From positions 1-30,874 of the forward strand of contig DDXR01000050.1 of assembly GCA_002347565.1 (NCBI GenBank): a DNA stretch of 30,874 nt, given 5' to 3'. A model generated the notes under the pieces. The model did not search any database and was not told the DNA's origin. It saw only the letters and a program-made list of their open reading frames with translations. How positions within the stretch are numbered: the stretch's first letter is position 1; every line of letters begins with the position of its first letter. Shown here in pieces: positions 15,037 through 22,569 of the stretch. The DNA comes from a bacterium UBP2_UBA2255 (GTDB lineage Bacteria > Edwardsbacteria > AC1 > EtOH8). The translations under genes were made by a program, and so were the position numbers.

Positions 15037-16104
15037 ATGATCAGCACCGTCTACTTCACCGATTTCTCCGAGACGCCGGACCGCAACATCTTCGACAAGC
15101 TGTCGAAGATGCTCGACCGGCTGCCGCTCTCAACGGCTGTCGCCAAGGGCGACCTGGCCGCGGTCAAGGTGCATTTCGGCGAGCGCGGCAACACCGCGTT
15201 CGTGGCCCCGCACTTCGTCCGCGCCGTGATCGAGCGGATCCAGGCGCTGGGGGCCAAGCCCTTCGTCACCGACGCCAACACGCTGTACGTCGGCTCGCGC
15301 TCCAACACGGTCGATCACCTGGAAACCGCGCACCGCCACGGCTTCAGCTACTCGTCGCTGGGCTGCCCGGTGTCGATCGCCGACGGCCTGCGGGGCGGTT
15401 CCTACGTCGAGATCGCGGTCGGGGGAGCGCACTTCAAAAAGGTCAAGCTGGCCCACGACCTGGCGCGCGCCGACGCCATCGTCTGCGTCACGCATTTCAA
15501 GGGCCACGAGCTGTCCGGGTTCGGCGGTTCGATCAAGAACCTGGGGATGGGCGGCGGCGCGCGGGGCGGCAAACTGGCCATGCACTCGGACGTGGCGCCG
15601 CTGGTCAGGCAGGAGAAATGCACCGCCTGCGGCAGGTGCGCTGCCAGCTGTCCGGCCGACGCCATCGCCGTCGAGGGCCGTGCCGTGATCGACCCCAAGC
15701 GATGCATCGGCTGCGGCTCGTGCATCGCGGTCTGCCCGGCCCGCGCGATGCGCAACGGCTGGGACAGCGGCCCGCGGGCGATGCAGGAGAAGATGGCCGA
15801 ACATCTGGCCGGATTCGCCGCGCTCAAGCCGGGCAAGATCGCCTACGTCAACTTCATCAACAACGTCTCGCCGTCCTGCGATTGCTACGGCCATGCCGGG
15901 ACGCCGATCGCGCCCGACGTCGGCGTCTGCGCCTCGCTCGACCCGGTGGCGGTGGACGCCGCCAGCTGCGAACTGGTGATCAAGGCCGCCGGCCGCGACG
16001 TGTTTCGCGAGACCCATCCCGAGGCGGACTGGGCGGTGCAGCTTGAGGCCGCGGAGCGGCTCGGTCTGGGCTCGCGGGCCTACCGGCTGGTGGCGGTGGA
16101 GTGA
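15037..16104 (+). CDS. DUF362 domain protein with two [4Fe-4S] ferredoxin motifs
   Basis: Protein of 355 residues. The DUF362 part spans about 5-190 and the C-terminal third, with conserved pieces AAVKVHFGERGN (41-52), FVTDANTLY and VTHFKGHELSGFGGSIKNLG (151-170). A bacterial-type ferredoxin insert follows: CTACGRCAASCP (Cys195, 198, 201, 205) and CIGCGSCIAVCP (Cys223, 226, 229, 233), enough for two 4Fe-4S clusters. Such proteins are common in anaerobes and probably carry electrons to or from an unknown partner; the reaction is not established. It lies 13 bp after pgsA, and the next gene follows after 4 bp. Confidence 0.93.
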   Translation: MISTVYFTDFSETPDRNIFDKLSKMLDRLPLSTAVAKGDLAAVKVHFGERGNTAFVAPHFVRAVIERIQALGAKPFVTDANTLYVGSRSNTVDHLETAHRHGFSYSSLGCPVSIADGLRGGSYVEIAVGGAHFKKVKLAHDLARADAIVCVTHFKGHELSGFGGSIKNLGMGGGARGGKLAMHSDVAPLVRQEKCTACGRCAASCPADAIAVEGRAVIDPKRCIGCGSCIAVCPARAMRNGWDSGPRAMQEKMAEHLAGFAALKPGKIAYVNFINNVSPSCDCYGHAGTPIAPDVGVCASLDPVAVDAASCELVIKAAGRDVFRETHPEADWAVQLEAAERLGLGSRAYRLVAVE

Positions 16105-16108
16105 AGCG

Positions 16109-17161
16109 ATGAAACGGGGCGCCATGCCGAAAAGCCGCTCCCGGAAGCGGGCGCGGCCGACGGTGGGATCGGTTCCCGCAGCGGTGCCGCACATCCGGCC
16201 ACCGGCGCCCCCGCCCAGCTGCCGCAACTGCGGCCGGGAGCGAATCGGTCCCTACTGCTCGCACTGCGGGCAGGAGCACATCGAGGACCAGCGGCCGGGT
16301 CGCCGGCTGCTGCGGGAATGGTTCCGGGACGAGTTCCAGTTCAATTCGAGGGTCACCCGCACCGTCGTCCCCCTGTTGTTCCGGCCCGGGGCGCTGACGT
16401 TGGAGTACCTGGCCGGCCGCCGGCAGCGCTACCTTCCGCCGCTGCGGATGTACGTTTTCATCAGCGTGGCGATGTTCGCGCTGCTGGCGGCCGGGGCCGG
16501 GAACGGGCGGATCCCCGGCCCGGGAATCAGGCACCGGCCAGCGCCGGCCAGCGCCGGCAACGGCCAGCCTGCGGACAGTGCGCTGAAGAGAACGTCCTGG
16601 CACATCGGCTTCGAAGGTGACACGGCGGGGACAGGCGCCGATCACATTCTACCGGAAGGCGCGGCACGGGAGAGTCTGGCGGCGGCGCTGGAACGGGAGG
16701 CGCCGGACGACAAGCAAGGCGCCATCGCCGGCAGGATGCGCGAAGGCCTGGTCAGGACGATGCGCGACCCCAAAGCCTTCGTCACTGCGGCCGTGGGGCA
16801 CAGCGGCCAGGCGATGTTCATCGTGATGCCCCTGGTGGCGCTGCTGCTGAAGCTGCTGTACTTGCGGCGCAAGCGCCGCTACCTGGAGCACCTGATCTTC
16901 ACCCTGCACGTCCATGCGTTCGTGTTCCTGGTGCTGGCCCTGGCGCTGGGAACCGCGCTGATCGCCTGGCCGCCGCTGGCCGCGGTCGCCCGCTGGCTGC
17001 TGTGGTCGATACCCGTCTACGCGTTCATCGCCATCAGGCGGGTCTACGGACAGGGGCCAGCGAAGACCCTGGTAAAATTCTGCCTGCTGGGCATCGGATA
17101 TGCCTTTCTGCTGATCCCCGCGCTGGTGGCGGTGGTGATGGCGTCGCTGCTGTGGCTGTGA
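16109..17161 (+). CDS. DUF3667-type membrane protein with N-terminal zinc ribbon
   Basis: Protein of about 350 residues. A basic, Pro-rich N-terminus leads to a zinc ribbon, C38-R-N-C41 and C50-S-H-C53 (SCRNCGRERIGPYCSHCGQEH split around the loop). DREW-like residues and the first membrane helix (about 113-130, YVFISVAMFALLAAG) follow. A soluble insert runs to about 230, then four or so C-terminal helices. The ribbon plus helix order matches the DUF3667 family, common in Bacteroidota and relatives, with no known function. ATG 16109 has GGAG 8 nt upstream; ATG 16124 is a possible alternative. It shares a GTGA overlap with the following GNAT gene. Confidence 0.85.
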   Translation: MKRGAMPKSRSRKRARPTVGSVPAAVPHIRPPAPPPSCRNCGRERIGPYCSHCGQEHIEDQRPGRRLLREWFRDEFQFNSRVTRTVVPLLFRPGALTLEYLAGRRQRYLPPLRMYVFISVAMFALLAAGAGNGRIPGPGIRHRPAPASAGNGQPADSALKRTSWHIGFEGDTAGTGADHILPEGAARESLAAALEREAPDDKQGAIAGRMREGLVRTMRDPKAFVTAAVGHSGQAMFIVMPLVALLLKLLYLRRKRRYLEHLIFTLHVHAFVFLVLALALGTALIAWPPLAAVARWLLWSIPVYAFIAIRRVYGQGPAKTLVKFCLLGIGYAFLLIPALVAVVMASLLWL

Positions 17162-17694
17162 CCGCGATCACTGGTGAAAACGTTGTCCTGCGGACGCCGC
17201 GGCCGGAGGACCTGCGCTACATCCGTACGCTGTGGGCCGATCCGGCAACGATGGAAGAGGTGGGCGGGCCGATAGCATTGAGCGAAGAACAGGCGCGCCA
17301 CTGGTTCGAAAAGATGGTCGACCCCGGGTCCGACCGCGACCGCTACTTCCTGATCTGCGACAAGGGCGGCACGCCGCTGGGCGAGGTTGGCTTCCACCGC
17401 TACGATCCCTCCCAGCGCGCGGCCGAGTTCAACATCAAGATCGAAGGCAGACGCCGGTTCGGCGGGCACGGGTTCGAGGCGGCGCGGCTGCTGCTTGATT
17501 TCTACTTCAACACCTGGGGGGGCGAGTCCATCACCGACCCGGTGGCCCTGGCCAACGGACCGGGGCAGCGGGCCCTGGCAAGGTTCGGGTTCGCCCGGGT
17601 GGGCGCCACCGAGGAGGCGGTCATCTTCCGGATGGACAAGGAGCGGTTCAACACACTGTATCCAAAGGAGGCGGGACCATGCGGATGCTGCTGA
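17158..17694 (+). CDS. GNAT-family N-acetyltransferase
   Basis: Protein of 178 residues, started here at GTG 17158, which overlaps the stop of the DUF3667 gene as GTGA. The opening VVLRTPRPEDLRYIRTLWAD is the first strand and helix of the RimJ/RimL/SpeG group. GTPLGEVGFHRYDPSQR forms the central hairpin, and GRRRFGGHGFEAARLLLDF (near 99-117) corresponds to the acetyl-CoA pyrophosphate loop. NGPGQRALARFGFARVG follows as the expected N-x-x-x-x-x-x-x-x-x-G-F segment. The acceptor is unknown. The last 16 bp overlap the next gene, whose ribosome-binding site AAAGGAGG lies inside this one. Confidence 0.88.
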   Translation: MTAITGENVVLRTPRPEDLRYIRTLWADPATMEEVGGPIALSEEQARHWFEKMVDPGSDRDRYFLICDKGGTPLGEVGFHRYDPSQRAAEFNIKIEGRRRFGGHGFEAARLLLDFYFNTWGGESITDPVALANGPGQRALARFGFARVGATEEAVIFRMDKERFNTLYPKEAGPCGCC

Positions 17695-18473
17695 TCACCT
17701 TGCTGCTGGCGGCTGCCAGCCTGCCGGCCCAACCCGGTTTCGACGAGGCGAAACCGCACTGGGACAACCGGGGGGACAAGGCCTCGTTGCGCCAGGCGAT
17801 CGAGATCTACCAGAAGGCCTACGAGGCCGCGCCGGGCTATGAACTGGCCGAGCGGCTGTCCTACGCCCACTATCTGCTGGCCGACGCCTTCGAGCAGGGC
17901 GCCCAGAAGTCCCAGGGGTACTACACCGGCCACGAGTGGGGCGTCAGGGCCCTGTGTTTCGATCCGGGGTTCAAGCAGCGGCACGTCGACCAAAAGCAGG
18001 GCATGGGCGACGCCATCAACGGCGTGCCCCGGGAGTTCGCCGGCGGCATTTTCTGGACCGCCACCTGCTACGGCAAGTGGGGCAAGATGCGAAACATCCT
18101 CAAGCAGCTGGGACCCGCCAAGCAGGCCCGCAAGATGATCCTCTACCTGTACTCGATCGACAAGGACTACTACTACGGCGGCCCGGCGCGCTGGTTGGGG
18201 GCTTACTACGCCATCGCCCCGGGCATCGCCGGCGGCGACATGGAGAAATCAGGCAAGTACTACGCCGAGGCGCTGGCCGCTGCGCCGCAGTACCTCGCCA
18301 CCAGGGTGCTGATGGCCGAGAACTACTACAGCAAGCTCAAGGATCGCGCGGGTTACCAGCGGGTGCTGGACGAGGTGATCGCCGGGGACGCCGAGGCCAT
18401 CCCCGAGATCGCCATCGAGCAACGGGTGGAGCAGGACAAGGCCAGAAGGCTCAAGGCGGAGCAGTTTGACTGA
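17679..18473 (+). CDS. Exported TPR-type protein resembling TatT (TRAP transporter associated)
   Basis: Protein of 264 residues with a strong ribosome-binding site (AAAGGAGG, 7 nt before the ATG). The signal peptide MRMLLITLLLAAASLPA is followed by QPGF. The helical repeats ASLRQAIEIYQKAYEAAPGYELAERLSYAHYL (in part) and YYAIAPGIAGGDMEKSGKYYAEAL, followed by an AAPQYLATRVLMAENYY helix, resemble the TatT component that accompanies some periplasmic TRAP transporters. No TRAP transporter genes lie in the window, so it either acts alone or with distant partners. It overlaps the GNAT gene by 16 bp, suggesting a co-transcribed group from pgsA onward. Confidence 0.8.
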   Translation: MRMLLITLLLAAASLPAQPGFDEAKPHWDNRGDKASLRQAIEIYQKAYEAAPGYELAERLSYAHYLLADAFEQGAQKSQGYYTGHEWGVRALCFDPGFKQRHVDQKQGMGDAINGVPREFAGGIFWTATCYGKWGKMRNILKQLGPAKQARKMILYLYSIDKDYYYGGPARWLGAYYAIAPGIAGGDMEKSGKYYAEALAAAPQYLATRVLMAENYYSKLKDRAGYQRVLDEVIAGDAEAIPEIAIEQRVEQDKARRLKAEQFD

Positions 18474-18508
18474 CCTCCCGCGAATCCGCACAGCGACATG
18501 CACCAACC

Positions 18509-19342
18509 ATGATGGACGAATCACCGACCCCCGAGCAGTTCGCCGGGCAATACGGCGTGCCGGTCGCCGAAGCGCGGGAATACCTCACGCTGGCGGCGGA
18601 ACTGGACGAGCGGGAACGGCGCTGCTTGGCGGACATTCTTGCCGCGGTCGATGGCCCGGTTGTGGAGCTGGGGGCCGGGGCCGGAGAGTTCACTCGGGAG
18701 CTGCTGGCGCGCTACCTCAAGCCCGGCCAGCGGCTGTACGCGCTGGAACGGCTGGAGACTGTCGCCCGGAAGCTACGGGAGACGATCGGCGACGGCCGGC
18801 TGGAGGTGCTGGTCTCCGACTCGCGCCGGGTGCCGCTGCCGGATGGCGCGGCCGCGCTGGTGATCTCACGCGTCGCGCTGCACGACTTTGTGTCCGATGA
18901 CGGCGACATTGCCGCGGCCCTGCGGGACTGCGTGCGGGTGCTGATGCCGGGCGGGGTGTTCCTGGTTTACGACAAGGTCACCGATGGCTTCGCAGACGTT
19001 GAACGGGAATCAGCCGAGGGCCGGATGGAGCGGATCAATGTCCAGCTGGCGGCGCTGGAGGGCAAGCGATGCTGGGGCCTGCACCGGCTCCGTCATTACC
19101 ACGAGTTGCTGCTGCGGTTGGGACTGGACGGGATCAGGCACGAGGTGCTGCCGCGACCCGACAGGCCGGGGTACGTCGCCGATCTGAAACGGAGGCTGGA
19201 CCAGGCCCGCCCCGGCTACGTTAAAAGCTGGGGAGAAGGCGTCCACGCGGTGCTGGACTCGTTCCTGGCCGAGGTCGACGGCCTCCCCAACCGGGCGCTG
19301 CCGCTGGCGATGGTGTGGGGGCGCAAGCAGGTCCGGGGTTGA
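18509..19342 (+). CDS. Class I SAM-dependent methyltransferase
   Basis: Protein of 277 residues. Motif I VVELGAGAGEF (51-61) binds S-adenosylmethionine. The acidic end of strand 2 is LYALERLE (about 76-83), and strand 4 reads AALVISRVALHDF. The LMPGGVFLVYDKV segment is the usual post-motif III turn. It fits the UbiE/Methyltransf_11 type, which methylates small molecules or lipids; no acceptor can be named. An N-terminal helical cap (EQFAGQYGVPVAEAREYL) and a C-terminal extension after 190 are unlike the minimal fold. Two Met codons open the frame; either may be used. It is separated from its neighbours by short gaps without promoters that I can see. Confidence 0.88.
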   Translation: MMDESPTPEQFAGQYGVPVAEAREYLTLAAELDERERRCLADILAAVDGPVVELGAGAGEFTRELLARYLKPGQRLYALERLETVARKLRETIGDGRLEVLVSDSRRVPLPDGAAALVISRVALHDFVSDDGDIAAALRDCVRVLMPGGVFLVYDKVTDGFADVERESAEGRMERINVQLAALEGKRCWGLHRLRHYHELLLRLGLDGIRHEVLPRPDRPGYVADLKRRLDQARPGYVKSWGEGVHAVLDSFLAEVDGLPNRALPLAMVWGRKQVRG

Positions 19343-19379
19343 CGAAGGAAAACAGGGAATGACCGCAATGAGGCATGCA

Positions 19380-20264
19380 ATGAAACGGGCGATAATGCCC
19401 GGCGTCGCCGTCCTGCTCGCGGTGCAGCTGTCGGCGCAGGAGCGCGATCCACTCGACCGTTACTTGTGGGAGATAGGGGAATGGTTCGGCCGCAAGCCCT
19501 ACGATGCAGGGGAGCGGACGCTGGTGGAGAGAGACCTGGCCATGCCGCGGGAGTTGATGGAGCCACTCAGCCTGGCCGAGTTGTCGTATCTCCAGCTGCT
19601 GCGGCACGAGATCGCCGCCCGGCACGGACAGAGGTTCAAGGAACCGCGGCTGCAGAAGATCTTCGGGCGGGCCGCGTGGTACCGGGTCGCTCGCGGCAGG
19701 TGTCCGGGCGACCTGAACGATGTCGAGCGGCAGAACATCTCCTACATCAGGGGGATCGAGAACAGGATCCTGCTGCGGGGCGAGCGGGAGATCGCCGGAT
19801 GGGAGGGGGAGGAAGACAGCCAACGGCTGGTCGACCGGGCGGAGGTGACAGTCATCGACGCGTCTCCCGCCATCGTGAGGCCGGGCGGCACTGTCGCCGT
19901 CCGCATTATGGTCAGGAACACCGGATCGAACGAATGGACGCCGGTCGGCCGGACCCGTCAGCAGGAAACCGGCAAGTACTACCTGAGCTCGTCCTGGGTC
20001 CGCCCGCCGGGGGTTCGGGATTACGTTATCATGGACCAGCTGCCACTGCCCGGGGCCGTGGCGCCGGGAGAGATCGTCACCATCGCTGATACCCTGTTGG
20101 CCCCGTTACAGCCGGGCCGATACGCCGTGGTGTTTTCGATGCTACGGTCGATGTGCCACAGGTTCCACGGCAGCCACCTCCCGAGCGTCGAGTACGAATT
20201 CTCATGCTGCCCGCACGTCGACATCACCGTGTCGAATGACGCGCCGTCCCGGGGCAACAACTGA
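19380..20264 (+). CDS. Exported protein with YARHG domain and C-terminal Ig-like (NBR1-type) domain
   Basis: Protein of 294 residues from ATG 19380, chosen for TGAGG 6 nt upstream and a compact signal peptide (MKRAIMPGVAVLLAVQLSA before QERD). ATG 19359 would add seven residues. The YARHG domain spans about 63-130: LSLAELSYLQLLRHEIAARHG, split here as AELSYLQLLRHEIAARHG, then QRFKEPRLQKIFGRAAWY and DLNDVERQNISYIRGIE. That fits the LRNxIYARHG...F.....WY....LN..E..N family, whose role is unknown but which is extracytoplasmic. After about 155 a beta domain (VRPGGTVAVRIMVRNTGSNEW, near its start) resembles NBR1-like Ig modules. The combination is unusual. Confidence 0.82.
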   Translation: MKRAIMPGVAVLLAVQLSAQERDPLDRYLWEIGEWFGRKPYDAGERTLVERDLAMPRELMEPLSLAELSYLQLLRHEIAARHGQRFKEPRLQKIFGRAAWYRVARGRCPGDLNDVERQNISYIRGIENRILLRGEREIAGWEGEEDSQRLVDRAEVTVIDASPAIVRPGGTVAVRIMVRNTGSNEWTPVGRTRQQETGKYYLSSSWVRPPGVRDYVIMDQLPLPGAVAPGEIVTIADTLLAPLQPGRYAVVFSMLRSMCHRFHGSHLPSVEYEFSCCPHVDITVSNDAPSRGNN

Positions 20265-20331
20265 CGTGTCCATCAGCACGATGCTTCCATGAACCGAACC
20301 CGCCAGATTGTCGCCACCAGGGCGCCCAGCG

Positions 20332-21495
20332 ATGGATAACGAGACGAACCGGCCGGAACCGATCAGGGTCGCCCTGCCAGACGGCAAGGTGATCGAGGCC
20401 GGCGTCGTCCTGACGGTCGAGGAGCTGCGCGACCCGGCCAAGACCGTGCTGCGGATGCACTGCGCCAGCCCCCAGATGCTGATGAGCGCCAAGGACGCGC
20501 TGGTGCTGGAGGGCGCCGCCGGGGCCGATCTCGCGCCCAAGGTCGAGGTCGTCGGCAGCCACAAGACCGACATGGTGGTGTACTACGCGCCGCACTCTTT
20601 CGCCCACGACCGGGACCAGCTGATGGCCACGGTCAACAAGGTGTTCGCCCAGAAGCTGTCGTATCTTGAGGCGGAGAAGGAGCGGCTGGCGGCCCAGGTC
20701 GGGATGCTGACCCAGGTCGTGCGCGAGGCCCGGGCGGTGGTCCAGGCCTCGCCGGCGCCGGCGCCGGCCGGCAACGGCGAATTCCTGACCGACGACCAGA
20801 AGGAGATCGAGATCATCAAGGTCCGCAAGGAATCGACCCAGATCATCATGGACACGGTGATGACCGCCGAGCGGGAGAAGATGGAGCTGCTGGGCCGGAT
20901 CGCCGGGCTGGAACGGCAGCTGGGGGAGAGCGTTTCGGCCGCCCAGTACTCGCGGGCGATGGAGGGCCTGGGAAACGAGTTCTACACCGTCACCAACCGG
21001 GCGATGGTGATGATCAAGAACCAGGACCTGCGGCGGATGGCCCCGGACGATTACCGCTCGTTCGCCGAATACCTGCCCAAGTTCGTCGATGACAACGGCC
21101 AGGCCCGAGCGCTGACGATCGAACAAGCGGTGGGCACGGCCACCGGCGGCGGCCTGTGCGAGGGTACGCACGTGGTGGTGCGCTACAAGGCCGGCGGAGA
21201 GAACCGCTACTTCCTGGGGCGGCTGTTTTTCAACGACCGCCAGGATTACCTGTGCCTGGGGCAAGGCGTGGACATCACCGCCGGCGTTTACGGCGAACGG
21301 GACCGGGGGCCGGCCGTTCCTTACGACGAGGTGCGGCGGTACCTGGAGTCGAAGCCGATGACGATGCTGGTCTACCTGGACGTGCTGCGCAATTCGTCGA
21401 TCCAGACCGTCCAGTTCTGGCTGCACTACCTGACCGACCAGCAGGAACTGGAGCTCCGGCCCGTGGACGACCTGATCCTGCCGCTGCTGGACTGA
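20332..21495 (+). CDS. Cytoplasmic coiled-coil protein of unknown function
   Basis: Protein of 387 residues that I do not recognise. The first 80 residues form a beta-rich module (IRVALPDGKVIEAGVVLTVE, at the start) containing LRMHCASPQMLMSAKDALVL. Residues about 95-215 form a broken coiled coil (KVFAQKLSYLEAEKERLAAQ; KEIEIIKVRKESTQIIMDTV), and about 225-387 a mixed domain with YFLGRLFFNDRQDYLCLGQG. There is no signal peptide or membrane helix, and codon use matches the core genome, so it is probably a long-resident gene. ATG 20332 lacks a strong ribosome-binding site; an upstream ATG 24 bp earlier is possible. The Pro/Ala linker APAPAPAGNG separates domains. Confidence 0.75.
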   Translation: MDNETNRPEPIRVALPDGKVIEAGVVLTVEELRDPAKTVLRMHCASPQMLMSAKDALVLEGAAGADLAPKVEVVGSHKTDMVVYYAPHSFAHDRDQLMATVNKVFAQKLSYLEAEKERLAAQVGMLTQVVREARAVVQASPAPAPAGNGEFLTDDQKEIEIIKVRKESTQIIMDTVMTAEREKMELLGRIAGLERQLGESVSAAQYSRAMEGLGNEFYTVTNRAMVMIKNQDLRRMAPDDYRSFAEYLPKFVDDNGQARALTIEQAVGTATGGGLCEGTHVVVRYKAGGENRYFLGRLFFNDRQDYLCLGQGVDITAGVYGERDRGPAVPYDEVRRYLESKPMTMLVYLDVLRNSSIQTVQFWLHYLTDQQELELRPVDDLILPLLD

Positions 21496-21582
21496 CCGGG
21501 GCCGGATGGGCGGCCGGGCCCCGGCACCCCGCCCGCGGGATGCGGCGCCAGCGGCGGAGCCGTCAACCAAGAGGAGACCAGC

Positions 21583-22569
21583 GTGTCCGAATTGAATGTG
21601 GGCGTGATCGGCGTGGGCAGCCTGGGGCAGCACCACGCGAGGAATTACACCGAGATCAAGGACGTCGTGCTGGCGGGCGTGGCCGACGCCGACTTCACCC
21701 GGGCGCAGGAGATCGCGGCCCAGCACAAGACCGCGGCCTACGCCGATTACCATGAACTGCTCAAGCATGTGGACGCGGTCAGCGTGGTGGTGCCCACCAG
21801 CCTGCACCACCAGGTGGCCCGGGATGTGATCACGGCCGGCAAGCACCTGCTGCTGGAGAAGCCGATCACTTCGACCATCGCCCAGGCCAGGGAGATCGTC
21901 GATCTTGCGGGCCGGAACAGGATCAAGCTGCAGGTGGGGCACATCGAGCGGTTCAACCCGGCGGTGCGCGCGGCCGCCCCCCACATCAGCGATCCCAAGT
22001 TCATCGAGTGCACCCGGATCGCGCCCTTCGTCACCCGCGGCACCGACGTGCCGGTGGTGCTGGACCTGATGATCCACGACATCGACATCATCCTGTCGTT
22101 CGTGCGCTCCGGGGTGGAGCGCATCTCGGCCATCGGGTTCAACCCGGTCAGCGACCGGGAGGACATCGCCAACGCCCGGCTGGAGTTCGCCAACGGCTGC
22201 GTGGCCAACGTCACCGCCTCGCGCATCTCGGTGAAGAAGGAGCGCAAGGTGCGGTTCTTCCAGCGCAACGCCTACATCAACGTCGACTACATGAAGCCGG
22301 ACGTCAAGGTCTACCGGTTGACGGGCGATCCCAAGGGCGTGCTGGACCTGGCCAAGATGGTCGAGTACACGGAGCCGAGAATCGACAAGGTGGAGCCGCT
22401 CAAGGCCGAGCTGCTGGCCTTCGTGGACTGTATCCTGCACGACACCGAGCCGCTGGTCACCGGGGACGACGGCCTGCGGGCGCTGCAGGTGGCCGAGGCC
22501 ATCCTGGAGGACATCGGCCGGCGCAAACTGAAACTGGCCCCCGGCGGTGCTGGACCGGTACCGCGATAA
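21583..22569 (+). CDS. Gfo/Idh/MocA family NAD(P)-dependent dehydrogenase
   Basis: Protein of 328 residues from GTG 21583, with GAGGAG 8 nt upstream. The N-terminal Rossmann fold has GVIGVGSLGQHHARNY (near 7-22), and VSVVVPTSLHHQVA and HLLLEKPIT contain the conserved EKP, where Lys is catalytic. VGHIERFNPAVRAA and DLMIHDIDIILSF (with the HD pair) follow. The VGHIERFNPA segment recalls the branch that oxidises UDP-GlcNAc at C3 in amino-lipid A synthesis (GnnA-type), but no partner aminotransferase is present here, so a wider sugar-dehydrogenase role is as likely. The 3' end overlaps a TPR gene by 23 bp. Confidence 0.9.
   Translation: MSELNVGVIGVGSLGQHHARNYTEIKDVVLAGVADADFTRAQEIAAQHKTAAYADYHELLKHVDAVSVVVPTSLHHQVARDVITAGKHLLLEKPITSTIAQAREIVDLAGRNRIKLQVGHIERFNPAVRAAAPHISDPKFIECTRIAPFVTRGTDVPVVLDLMIHDIDIILSFVRSGVERISAIGFNPVSDREDIANARLEFANGCVANVTASRISVKKERKVRFFQRNAYINVDYMKPDVKVYRLTGDPKGVLDLAKMVEYTEPRIDKVEPLKAELLAFVDCILHDTEPLVTGDDGLRALQVAEAILEDIGRRKLKLAPGGAGPVPR

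Noticed and set aside
16536..16556. Short tandem CCAGCGCCGG copies inside the DUF3667 gene
   Set aside because: Two copies only, within coding sequence, and explained by Pro/Ala/Ser codons.
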